From Lachnospiraceae bacterium AC2028 (GTDB taxonomy: Bacteria; Bacillota; Clostridia; Lachnospirales; Lachnospiraceae): a DNA stretch of 64,000 nucleotides. Made by a program: the position numbers and the translations under genes. Of the stretch, positions 1 to 8,163 are shown in pieces (position 1 is the first letter of the stretch; every line of letters starts with the position of its first letter). The stretch spans positions 372,001 through 436,000 of the forward strand of contig JNJD01000007.1 of assembly GCA_000702685.1 (NCBI GenBank). The letters run 5' to 3'. The notes beneath the pieces were generated by a model. The model searched no databases, had not been told where the DNA came from, and worked only from the letters and a program-made list of their open reading frames with translations.

Positions 1-494
1 TCCTCCGTCATATGACAGCTCTTTATGAGTGCCCATTTAGCCCTGTTGACGAGTCTTATCTCTTCCATCTTCTCTTCAAGCGAAACGGTCTTTTTCTTGA
101 TGCGTCTGAGCCTCTCCCTGATGCTGCACATGACTCCGAGCATCTCATCGAGGCGGTTTACTTCCAGAGGCTTTTTAATTACCATGACACCCCTGGGTGT
201 GAGTGAAGAGCTGATCTCATCAAACATATCGCTTCTTACCATGATGAGGCAGACCCTTTCACTGTCGGTACAGACATCTATCGCGAATTTTCTTCCGAAG
301 TCATCGGGAAGAGGCGCGTTGATGAATACAAGGTCGAAGTCTTCATCGACCATTCTCCTCTGTGCCTTGGCAATGCTGTCCACAACGACTACCGGATCGT
401 ATTTTCCTCCGGACAGTTCCTGTCTCAGCGCATTATTTATTTTTTCCGATGCCGATACCAGCAGCACGCTGTAAACATGTTCAGCAGGTGTCAT
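1..494 (-). CDS. ANTAR-domain transcription antitermination regulator (3' end beyond window)
   Basis: The reading frame starts at an ATG directly abutting the glnA stop (TAA then ATG) and runs off the left edge, so at least 164 residues are visible. An N-terminal receiver-like fold (about residues 8-120) is followed by a coiled helix rich in Arg/Lys/Glu and then the start of an ANTAR RNA-binding domain, with the typical LVNRAKWALIKSCHMTE segment at the edge. ANTAR proteins bind RNA hairpins with hexaloops and prevent transcription termination. In the receiver, the phosphoacceptor Asp position reads Asn (segment FINAPLPDDFG), so this is probably a pseudo-receiver. The position right behind glnA, and the hexaloop hairpins in the glnA, gltB and amt leaders, indicate that it controls nitrogen assimilation. 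The ANTAR assignment is firm; the target assignment is inferred. Confidence 0.88.
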   Translation of the reverse strand, partial: MTPAEHVYSVLLVSASEKINNALRQELSGGKYDPVVVVDSIAKAQRRMVDEDFDLVFINAPLPDDFGRKFAIDVCTDSERVCLIMVRSDMFDEISSSLTPRGVMVIKKPLEVNRLDEMLGVMCSIRERLRRIKKKTVSLEEKMEEIRLVNRAKWALIKSCHMTE

Positions 495-1712
495 TTATTT
501 CTCTGCTCTCTTAAGATATGAAGATAAGATCTCTTCGGGCACATACTTCTTGATGAATTCGCTTGTCTGTGCAAGTTCTGCCGCATCCTTGAGGGATGAA
601 GGAAGCTTGGCAAGTGATGAATTCTTTTCACCGTCAGCGTACAGATTCGTCTCGATGGCTGTGGGAGGAACAAGTCCGTTCTCAAGTCCCTCGAGTCCCG
701 CATAAATGAGAAGTCCGAATGCAAGATAGGGATTGGCTGAAGGATCGGGAGATCTGAGCTCAGCTCTCACATACTCGCCGGAAGCTGCGGGAATCCTGAT
801 GAGTGCGGAACGGTTCTCCTTGGCCCATGAAATATACTCGGGTGCCTTGGATGAACCGAGTCTGTTGTATGAACCCTTGCTCGGATTAAGGAACAGTGTC
901 ATGTCAGCAACATACTTAAGTATGCCGGCAACAACGGGTTCAAAGGATACGTTCTCTTTTCCCTTTGCTACGGAGAAATTGATATGCATTCCGTTACCGG
1001 CTTTTCCCTCAACGGGCTTGGGTGAAAAGTCAGCAGTTGCACCGTTTCTGTTGGAGATCGCGCTTACAACGCTCCTGAAGGTCATCGCATCATCAGCGGA
1101 CTTGAGCGCATCGCAGTATCTGAAATCGATCTCATTCTGCCCGGGACCTTCTTCATGATGCGAGCTTTCGGCAAGTATTCCCATCTGCTCGAGAGTTATG
1201 CAGATCTCTCTTCTGATATTCTCGCATCTGTCAGTTGGGCCGATGTCCATATATCCCGCATCATCATAAGGGATTCCGGTATTTACGCCTTCCATGTCAT
1301 TTCTGAACAGATAGAATTCGGACTCTGTTCCGAAACGGAAGGAATAGCCCTTCTTTGCCGCAGCATCCACGGCATTTCTGAGGAAGGTCCTCGCATCGCA
1401 TGCAAAAGGAGTTCCGTCGGGCCATGTGATATTGCAGTACATCCTGACAACCCTTCCGTGCTCGGGTCTCCAGGGAAGTACGGCAAGCGTCGACGGATCG
1501 GGATGAAGGAACAGATCCGATTTGGCATCTATATCAAATCCTTCCACCGACCACGCATCGATGGCGATTCCCTCGCTGAACGCCCTGTCCAGTTCCGTAG
1601 GCATTATCGAAACATTCTTATGTCTTCCGAATACGTCGCAGAATGCAAGACGGATGAACTTAACGTCCTCTTCTTCAACGAACATTTTTACTTCCTGATC
1701 TGTGTAATTCAT
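495..1712 (-). CDS. glnA: Glutamine synthetase, type I-like, short form
   Basis: Makes glutamine from glutamate, ammonia and ATP. The catalytic-domain signatures are present: GTESEFYLF near residue 120, the EEGPGQNEIDF segment, NGMHINFS, and the RxPAASGEYVRAELRSPDPSANPYLAF stretch that carries substrate-binding Arg residues. The start is the ATG at 1712, preceded by a GGGAGG Shine-Dalgarno sequence; a longer frame back to 1760 would begin inside the leader terminator and is rejected. At about 405 residues it is shorter than the usual 440-470 of GSI. It has its own promoter and ANTAR-type attenuator and is followed without a gap by the ANTAR regulator. The adenylylation-site region of GSI-beta is not evident. 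Confidence 0.92.
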   Translation of the reverse strand: MNYTDQEVKMFVEEEDVKFIRLAFCDVFGRHKNVSIMPTELDRAFSEGIAIDAWSVEGFDIDAKSDLFLHPDPSTLAVLPWRPEHGRVVRMYCNITWPDGTPFACDARTFLRNAVDAAAKKGYSFRFGTESEFYLFRNDMEGVNTGIPYDDAGYMDIGPTDRCENIRREICITLEQMGILAESSHHEEGPGQNEIDFRYCDALKSADDAMTFRSVVSAISNRNGATADFSPKPVEGKAGNGMHINFSVAKGKENVSFEPVVAGILKYVADMTLFLNPSKGSYNRLGSSKAPEYISWAKENRSALIRIPAASGEYVRAELRSPDPSANPYLAFGLLIYAGLEGLENGLVPPTAIETNLYADGEKNSSLAKLPSSLKDAAELAQTSEFIKKYVPEEILSSYLKRAEK

Positions 1713-1737
1713 ATTACCTCCCGGTATACCTGTTAAG

Positions 1738-1797
1738 AAAAAAAGCGCCCATTTCACCAAAGACCGTTGTCTTTATGAAATGAACGCCATTGCTCAT
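1738..1797 (-). promoter_or_regulatory. glnA leader attenuator: ANTAR hexaloop hairpin overlapping a terminator
   Basis: Read on the minus strand, ATGAGC-AATGGC-GTTCAT (1797-1780) forms a 6-bp stem with a hexaloop whose first base is A and fourth is G, the ANTAR-target signature. The loop and 3' arm are also the 5' arm of a strong terminator: GCGTTCATTTCA (1787-1776) pairs with TGAAATGGGCGC (1756-1745), with an inner AAAGAC/GTCTTT stem, followed by seven T. The two folds exclude each other, so protein binding to the hexaloop hairpin should allow read-through into glnA. Confidence 0.8.
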
Positions 1798-1805
1798 ATG
1801 CATCA

Positions 1806-1835
1806 TTTATACAGCAAACAGCGCTTGTATGTCAA
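1806..1835 (-). promoter_or_regulatory. glnA promoter
   Basis: Minus-strand -35 TTGACA (1835-1830) and -10 TATAAA (1811-1806) with an 18-bp spacer. The predicted +1 (about 1799) lies about two bases before the ANTAR hairpin, so the hairpin is at the extreme 5' end of the RNA. Confidence 0.75.
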
Positions 1836-1866
1836 GAAAAAACATGGGGACGGATGACCGTCCCCA
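1836..1866 (-). terminator. gltBD terminator
   Basis: Behind the gltD stop, GGGGACGG-TCAT-CCGTCCCC forms an 8-bp GC-rich stem followed on the minus strand by ATG and six T. It separates the gltBD transcript from the glnA promoter, which starts in the next base. Confidence 0.75.
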
Positions 1867-1873
1867 CGATACG

Positions 1874-3337
1874 TCATGCATTTCTGTAGCCCATCAGGTA
1901 TTCGTCGACCTCAGCTGCGGCTGCGGTGCCTTCCGCAAGCGCCCATACAACAAGGCTCTGTCCGCGTCTCATATCGCCTGCCGCAAATACTCCGGGTACA
2001 TTGGTGGAATATTTGCCCTCGGGTGTTGCAACCACTCCCCTGGGCGTCATATCGAGCTTGAAGGATTCGGGTACGAGCTTCTCGGCTCCGATGAAGCCTG
2101 CCGCAATGAGGAGCAGATCACATTTGATCTTCTTCTCGGATCCCTTTACGTTTACGAGCTTGCCCTTATCAAATCCGACCTCGACGGTTTCTATCTCGGT
2201 GATCTTATCCTTCTTGGATATGACTTTCTTAACGGTTGTTTTGAATACTCTGGGATCTTCTCCGAATACTTCCTTCGCCTCGACATGTCCGTAATCGGTT
2301 CTCAGTGTCTTGGGCCATTCGGGCCAGGGATTGTTCGCGGCTCTTTCTACGGGAGGCTTGGGCATCATCTCAAGTGCGGTGACGGACTTGCATCCCATTC
2401 TTATGACGGTTCCGATACAGTCATTACCCGTATCACCGCCGCCTACGATGACCACATGCTTATCCTTCGCATCGAATTTTGCGGGAAGGGATTCTATATC
2501 GAGAACATTCCTTGTTGCGGCCTTGAGAAAATCAACGGCAAAGTATATTCCTTCGCATCCTTCCATTCCTTCCGCAGTAAGTGCTCTGGGCTGTTTTGCG
2601 CCGCAGCAGAGGACAACGGCATCATATTCTTTCTTAAGAGTGCTTACCTTGACCTTCTCACCTACATTAACACCTGTCTTGAAGACTATTCCCATCTCTT
2701 CCATAAGCTTTTGTCTTCTTGAAATGACACTCTTGTCAAGTTTCATGTTGGGAATACCGTACATGAGAAGTCCGCCGATGCGGTCGTCTCTTTCATAAAC
2801 GGTCACGGCATGTCCGCGGCGTCTCAGGGCATCGGCTGCGGCAAGTCCGGAGGGACCGCTTCCGATGACGGCGACTTTCTTGCCGCTTTCCTTGATCGGT
2901 GCATCGCCCTTCATCCAGCCGTTCTTATAGCCTTCCTCTATGAGATAGAGTTCATTATCCCTGACGGTCACGGGATCGTCATACTGTCCGCATATGCATG
3001 CCTTCTCACAGAGTGCGGGACATACACGGCCCGTGAACTCGGGAAATCTGTTGGTCTTGAGAAGTCTTGCGAGAGCATGTGAATCCTCTCCCCTGTATAT
3101 CGCATCGTTCCATTCGGGAATGAGATTGTGAAGAGGACATCCCACGACCATTCCGCTCAGGCTCATAGCCGACTGGCAGAACGGAACACCGCAGTTCATG
3201 CATCTTGCGCCCTGACATCTTCTGACTTCTTCCGATGCAAAAGTATGGAATTCCTTATATCCCTTTATTCTTTCCTTAGCCGGTATCTCGTTATTTTCTT
3301 TCCTGGCATATTCAAGAAATCCTGTCTGTTTTCCCAT
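1874..3337 (-). CDS. gltD: Glutamate synthase small subunit
   Basis: NADPH-oxidising beta subunit (487 aa, usual family length) of glutamate synthase. It passes electrons to GltB to make two glutamates from 2-oxoglutarate and glutamine. The N-terminal Fe-S segment has cysteines in CQGARCMNCGVPFCQ and CPALCEKACICGQ. The FAD-binding GSGPSGLAAADALRRRG lies near residue 155, and a second dinucleotide motif GGGDTGNDC near residue 298. The C-terminal GDMRRGQSLVVWALAEG is the FAD-binding end typical of the family. It lies 48 bp behind gltB and is co-transcribed with it. Confidence 0.95.
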   Translation of the reverse strand: MGKQTGFLEYARKENNEIPAKERIKGYKEFHTFASEEVRRCQGARCMNCGVPFCQSAMSLSGMVVGCPLHNLIPEWNDAIYRGEDSHALARLLKTNRFPEFTGRVCPALCEKACICGQYDDPVTVRDNELYLIEEGYKNGWMKGDAPIKESGKKVAVIGSGPSGLAAADALRRRGHAVTVYERDDRIGGLLMYGIPNMKLDKSVISRRQKLMEEMGIVFKTGVNVGEKVKVSTLKKEYDAVVLCCGAKQPRALTAEGMEGCEGIYFAVDFLKAATRNVLDIESLPAKFDAKDKHVVIVGGGDTGNDCIGTVIRMGCKSVTALEMMPKPPVERAANNPWPEWPKTLRTDYGHVEAKEVFGEDPRVFKTTVKKVISKKDKITEIETVEVGFDKGKLVNVKGSEKKIKCDLLLIAAGFIGAEKLVPESFKLDMTPRGVVATPEGKYSTNVPGVFAAGDMRRGQSLVVWALAEGTAAAAEVDEYLMGYRNA

Positions 3338-3385
3338 AGTCTTTACCTGTTTCCTATACTCGTTATCACTTCATGTCCGGACCGG

Positions 3386-6300
3386 TCATACCGCAGCACC
3401 GGTAAATTCCTTGAACGCTTCGAGTTCGGAAGCTTCCCTGGAAATACCCTGCTCTTCGTATTTTCCGATGGTTCTTATCATTGTCTGATAATCCCTTGCG
3501 ATAACTTTCTTGAATCCGGGAAGTTCGGCATCGAAATTATCAAGTATCTCTTTTCCGAGTTCGGAATCCGTTGACTTAACGTAATCTTCAAGGATACTTT
3601 TAAGTTCCTCGATGTCATACTTTTCGGTGACTTCTTCGAGTTCTACCATATCCTTGTTGATCTTACGGTACAGGCTGTGATCCCTGTCGAGCACATATGC
3701 GATACCGCCGCTCATGCCTGCCGCAAAGTTCTTACCCGTAGTTCCGAGTATGACGGCTCTTCCTCCGGTCATATATTCGAGACCGTGATCTCCGCATCCT
3801 TCGGCTACAGCGGTCGCGCCGGAATTTCTTACGCAGAATCTTTCGCCCGCTACGCCGCAGATATATGCCTTGCCCGATGTTGCACCGTAAAGCGCTACGT
3901 TACCTACGATGATATTCTCGGATGCTTTGAACGGGCTCTTTTCGGGAGGTGTAAGAACGAGCTTTCCGCCGGACAAGCCTTTTCCGAATCCGTCGTTCGC
4001 ATCACCCTTGAGTGAGATCGTAAGTCCGTGGGGAATGAATGCACCGAATGACTGACCGCCGCCGCCTTCGCAGTTTACATGGAATCTGTCTTCGGAAAGC
4101 TTTCCGCAATCCTCGCCGTACTTTCTTACTATCTCCGATCCGAGTATCGTTCCGAATGTTCTGTCCGTAGAGCTTACCTTAAGGGAAATGGATGAGGTCT
4201 TTTCCTTGGACTTGACCGATTTTTCGAACCAGGGAAGAAGCTTCTTTTCATCGAGAGTCTTCTCAAGTTCGAAATCAAAGCTCTGCTTCGGATCGAATCT
4301 GTTTTCTTTTTCACCTGCAAATCCTTCGGTCAGGATCCTGTCGAAGCTGATCGTACCGGCATGGGGCTGACCGAATTTATCGCGCTTTCTCAGGCAGTCG
4401 GTACGTCCTATCATCTCATCGACACTTGTGAATCCGAGCTGTGCCATGATCTCACGAAGCTGCATTGCAACGAAGGTCATAAAGTTCATGAGGTGTTCGG
4501 GCTTGCCTGCGAATCTCTTTCTGAGAAGCTCGTTCTGTGTGGCGATACCTACAGGGCAGGTATCCTTCGAACATACTCTCATCATCATACATCCGAGTGA
4601 TACAAGCGGAGCGGTCGCAAATCCGAATTCCTCTGCACCGAGGAATGCTGCGATCGCAACATCACGTCCTGTCATGAGCTTTCCGTCGGTCTCGATCCTT
4701 ACTCTGGATCTCAGACCGCTTTCGATGAGAGCCTGATGTGTCTCGGCAACACCGAGTTCCCAGGGAAGGCCTGCGGAGTGTACCGAACTGTAAGGTGCCG
4801 CACCTGTTCCTCCGTCATATCCGGAGATGAGCACAACCTGTGCTCCGGCCTTGGCAACACCGCTGGCGATGGTTCCAACGCCTGCTTCGGAAACAAGCTT
4901 GACGGATATTCTTGCGTCTCTGTTTGCATTCTTGAGATCGTAAATAAGCTGTGCCAGATCCTCGATCGAATAAATGTCGTGATGAGGAGGCGGGGAAATA
5001 AGCTGTACACCCGGTGTTGAACATCTGGTCTTGGCAACCCAGGGATATACTTTCTTCGCCGGAAGGTTTCCGCCTTCACCGGGCTTAGCACCCTGTGCCA
5101 TCTTGATCTGTATTTCCTTAGCGGAAAGAAGGTATTCCTCCGTAACGCCGAAACGTCCGGATGCAACCTGCTTTACCGCACTGTTTTTCTCTGTTCCGAA
5201 TCTGTCGGATGCTTCGCCGCCCTCACCGGTATTGGAACGGCCGCCGAGTCTGTTCATGGCGATTGCGATGGTCTCATGGGCTTCTCTCGAAAGAGAACCG
5301 TAGCTCATTGCGCCGACCTGGAATCTCTTTACGATCTCAGATACGGGTTCGACCTTGTCTATCGGTATGGGCTTTCCTGCGGGAACGAATTCAAGAAGTC
5401 CCCTGAGTGTATGAGGATGAGCCGCATCATCGACAAGTGCGCTGTACTCCTTGAACTTTTCGAAATCCCCTGTCCTGACTGCCTGCTGGAGAAGCACGAT
5501 GGTCTTGGGACTGTAGAGGTGATCTTCCTTGCCTTCACCGCTTCTGAGATTATGGAAGCCGGTGCTGTCGAGAACGGGATCGATGGGAAGGCCCATGGGA
5601 TCGAATGCTCTGTCATGTCTGTATGCGATGCCCTGTTCGAGTTCCTTGACTCCGATACCGCCGACTCTGCTGGATACTCCGGTAAAGTACTTATCGATGA
5701 CTTCATCGGACAGTCCGATTGCTTCGAAGATCCTTGCGGACTGATATGACTGTATGGTGGAGATACCCATCTTGGCTGCGATCTTTACGACGCCGGAAAG
5801 AAGAGCTTTATCAAAATCATCTATTGCGGTATGAAGGTCCTTGTCGAGAAGACCGAGTGTGATGAGTTCTTCGATACATTCATGAGCAAGGTAAGGATTT
5901 ACCGCACGTGCACCGAAACCGAGGATACATGCGGTCTGGTGTACATCCCTTACTTCAGCAGTCTCGAGGATAAGTGAAACCGCGGTTCTCTTTTTGGTGT
6001 GGACAAGATGCTGCTCAACCGCAGAGACTGCGAGAAGTGCAGGGATGGGTACATGGTTTTCGTCAACACCCCTGTCGGAAAGGATGATGATATTGGCTCC
6101 GCCCGATACGGCACGGTCAACGGACAGATAGAGCTGCTCAACCGCACGTGAGAGAGAGGTGTGCTTATAATAAAGAAGAGAAACAGTTTCGGTCTTGAAT
6201 CCTTTATGCTTCATCGAACGGATCTTCATAAGATCCACGCCGGTAAGGATCGGGTTATTAACCTCGAGCACCGTGCAGTTCTCACTCTTTTCACTTAAGA

Positions 6301-7915
6301 GATCACCGTCGGATCCGATGTATACGGTCGTGTCGGTTACGATCTTCTCACGGAGCGAATCGATGGGAGGATTGGTAACCTGCGCAAACTGCTGCTTGAA
6401 GAAACCGTAGAGCAGGGGATGGTTCTCCGAAAGCGATGCAAGCGGAACATCATGTCCCATCGATACGGTAGGTTCAGCGCCGTTTGTTGCGGCTTCGAGA
6501 ATATAGGACTTAACCTCCTCGTAGCTGTAACCGAATACCTTGTAAAGTCTGTCACGTTCGGGCTGGGTGTGTACAGGAACCTGATGATTGGGGATGTTCA
6601 GATCCTTGAGATGGATCAGATGTGCATCGAGCCACTCACCGTACGGATTTGATGATGCATAGAATTCCTTGCACTCATCATCGGAAATGATCCTCTTTTT
6701 CTTCGTATCTACAAGAAGCATTCTTCCGGGAGTGAGTCTTGATTTCTTGATGATGTGCTCGGGAGCAATATCAAGTACGCCTACTTCCGATGAAAGGATG
6801 AGGCGGTTATCGTCGGTTATATAATATCTGGAAGGCCTGAGTCCGTTACGGTCGAGAGTTGCACCGAAAAGTTCACCGTCGGTGAAAAGGATCGCAGCGG
6901 GACCGTCCCATGGCTCCATCATGGTTGCATAATAATGGTAGAAATCCTTCTTGGATTCACTCATGAAACGGTTGTGCTTCCAGGGCTCGGGAATGAGTGC
7001 CATCATTGCGAGAGGAAGATCCATTCCGTTCATGTAAAGGAATTCGAGAGTGTTGTCGAGCATTGCGGAGTCGGATCCGCTTGCGGAGATAACGGGATAG
7101 ATCTTGCTCGCATCTTCCTCGAGAAGCTTGGAATGCATCGTCTCTTCACGTGCAAGCATTCTGTCGGAGTTGCCGCGGATGGTATTGATCTCACCGTTAT
7201 GAGCGATGAATCTGTAGGGATGTGCCCTCTCCCAGCTGGGAAGAGTATTGGTAGAGAATCTGGAATGAACCAGTGCGATCGCCGACAGATAGTCCTTGCT
7301 CTGAAGATCGTCGTAGAATCTTCTGAGCTGGCCTACAAGGAACATTCCCTTATAAACGATCGTCCTTGATGAAAGTGAAACGATATATGTGTCATCGGAG
7401 CTCTGTTCGAATTCTCTCCTGACAACGTAAAGTCTTCTGTCGAAATCTATTCCCTTTGCAATCTTAGCGGGCTTTTTAAGGAAGCACTGCCAGATGGACG
7501 GCTGGCAGTCCAGTGCACGCTTTCCGAGGATCTCGGGATGAATGGGAACCTCTCTCCAGCCGAGAGTATCGATTCCTTCTTTTCCTGCGATCACTTCGAA
7601 AAGTCTCTTAGCGAAGGTTCTCTTAAGTTCATCCTGGGGAAGGAAGAACATACCGATACCGTACTCGCCGGCTGCGCCGAGTTTTATGTTTATCTTTTTC
7701 GCGACAGCGGAAAAGAAAGGATGTGAGATTTGGAGCAGTATTCCTACGCCGTCTCCGACCTTACCGCTCGCATCCTTACCTGCTCTGTGCTCGAGCTTTT
7801 CGACTATGGTAAGTGCATCATCCATTACGGAATATTCGGGAACGCCGTCGATCTTGACGACCGCACCGATTCCACACGCATCATGTTCTCTGTCGTATGA
7901 AAGATTATTGTCCAT
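3386..7915 (-). CDS. gltB: Glutamate synthase large subunit
   Basis: Alpha subunit (1509 aa, full length). The glutaminase domain comes first: the catalytic Cys lies in HDACGIGAVV at residue 14, implying removal of a 13-residue propeptide as in other GltB proteins. Then follow the central domain, the FMN/2-oxoglutarate synthase domain (GRSNTGEGGEA, KPGEGGNLPAKKV, GYDGGTGAAP), the 3Fe-4S cysteines in CMMMRVCSKDTCPVGIATQ, and the C-terminal GXGXG beta-helix (GGGGQSFGAF onwards). It is transcribed from its own attenuated promoter and followed by gltD. Confidence 0.96.
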   Translation of the reverse strand: MDNNLSYDREHDACGIGAVVKIDGVPEYSVMDDALTIVEKLEHRAGKDASGKVGDGVGILLQISHPFFSAVAKKINIKLGAAGEYGIGMFFLPQDELKRTFAKRLFEVIAGKEGIDTLGWREVPIHPEILGKRALDCQPSIWQCFLKKPAKIAKGIDFDRRLYVVRREFEQSSDDTYIVSLSSRTIVYKGMFLVGQLRRFYDDLQSKDYLSAIALVHSRFSTNTLPSWERAHPYRFIAHNGEINTIRGNSDRMLAREETMHSKLLEEDASKIYPVISASGSDSAMLDNTLEFLYMNGMDLPLAMMALIPEPWKHNRFMSESKKDFYHYYATMMEPWDGPAAILFTDGELFGATLDRNGLRPSRYYITDDNRLILSSEVGVLDIAPEHIIKKSRLTPGRMLLVDTKKKRIISDDECKEFYASSNPYGEWLDAHLIHLKDLNIPNHQVPVHTQPERDRLYKVFGYSYEEVKSYILEAATNGAEPTVSMGHDVPLASLSENHPLLYGFFKQQFAQVTNPPIDSLREKIVTDTTVYIGSDGDLLSEKSENCTVLEVNNPILTGVDLMKIRSMKHKGFKTETVSLLYYKHTSLSRAVEQLYLSVDRAVSGGANIIILSDRGVDENHVPIPALLAVSAVEQHLVHTKKRTAVSLILETAEVRDVHQTACILGFGARAVNPYLAHECIEELITLGLLDKDLHTAIDDFDKALLSGVVKIAAKMGISTIQSYQSARIFEAIGLSDEVIDKYFTGVSSRVGGIGVKELEQGIAYRHDRAFDPMGLPIDPVLDSTGFHNLRSGEGKEDHLYSPKTIVLLQQAVRTGDFEKFKEYSALVDDAAHPHTLRGLLEFVPAGKPIPIDKVEPVSEIVKRFQVGAMSYGSLSREAHETIAIAMNRLGGRSNTGEGGEASDRFGTEKNSAVKQVASGRFGVTEEYLLSAKEIQIKMAQGAKPGEGGNLPAKKVYPWVAKTRCSTPGVQLISPPPHHDIYSIEDLAQLIYDLKNANRDARISVKLVSEAGVGTIASGVAKAGAQVVLISGYDGGTGAAPYSSVHSAGLPWELGVAETHQALIESGLRSRVRIETDGKLMTGRDVAIAAFLGAEEFGFATAPLVSLGCMMMRVCSKDTCPVGIATQNELLRKRFAGKPEHLMNFMTFVAMQLREIMAQLGFTSVDEMIGRTDCLRKRDKFGQPHAGTISFDRILTEGFAGEKENRFDPKQSFDFELEKTLDEKKLLPWFEKSVKSKEKTSSISLKVSSTDRTFGTILGSEIVRKYGEDCGKLSEDRFHVNCEGGGGQSFGAFIPHGLTISLKGDANDGFGKGLSGGKLVLTPPEKSPFKASENIIVGNVALYGATSGKAYICGVAGERFCVRNSGATAVAEGCGDHGLEYMTGGRAVILGTTGKNFAAGMSGGIAYVLDRDHSLYRKINKDMVELEEVTEKYDIEELKSILEDYVKSTDSELGKEILDNFDAELPGFKKVIARDYQTMIRTIGKYEEQGISREASELEAFKEFTGAAV

Positions 7916-7940
7916 GTCCTTTTCCTCTCAGATCAGAAAT

Positions 7941-7997
7941 AAAAAAAGAAAAGGCGCCTCTAATGCCATTACTGACATTAGAGACGCCGTTGCCTCT
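7941..7997 (-). promoter_or_regulatory. gltB leader attenuator: ANTAR hexaloop hairpin overlapping a terminator
   Basis: On the minus strand AGAGGC-AACGGC-GTCTCT (7997-7980) makes a 6-bp stem with hexaloop AACGGC (A1, G4). Part of it, GGCGTCTCTAATG (7988-7976), pairs alternatively with CATTAGAGGCGCC (7965-7953) to make a 13-bp terminator stem followed by TTTTCTTTTTTT. The architecture matches the glnA leader. The terminator loop contains AATGGC, which could form a weak second hexaloop. Confidence 0.8.
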
Positions 7998-8005
7998 TGC
8001 AGAAT

Positions 8006-8034
8006 AAAATAATCTTTTTAAGATGCAATGTCAA
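8006..8034 (-). promoter_or_regulatory. gltB promoter
   Basis: Minus-strand TTGACA (8034-8029), 17-bp spacer, TATTTT (8011-8006). Transcription would begin at about 7999, immediately before the ANTAR hairpin. Confidence 0.7.
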
Positions 8035-8078
8035 GTGCAAATTTTCGTATCATGCATTTTTATTACAGATTATTTTCC

Positions 8079-8107
8079 GTGAACAGGGAAACAGTTCCTA
8101 CGTTCAC
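8079..8107 (-). other. Inverted repeat behind the Amt-PII gene
   Basis: GTGAAC and GTTCAC arms enclose a second pairing of AGGAA with TTCCCT. It lies about 60 bp behind the stop of the ammonium channel gene and before the gltB promoter. No T-run follows, so it may be a weak terminator or RNA-stabilising hairpin; the function is uncertain. Confidence 0.35.
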
Positions 8108-8163
8108 TGTCTGATACGGAAGAACCGTCCCCTTTTGCTCACGCTTATTTAATATGAAAAGAT

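Noticed and set aside
1790-2722. Long plus-strand open frame opposite gltD
   Set aside because: Antisense shadow of gltD; no family resemblance and no ribosome site.
8110-8140. GGGGACGGTTC-type sequence behind the Amt-PII gene, similar to the gltD terminator arm, as a mobile repeat
   Set aside because: Only two partial copies are seen here, and one is a plain terminator. There is not enough to call a repeat family.
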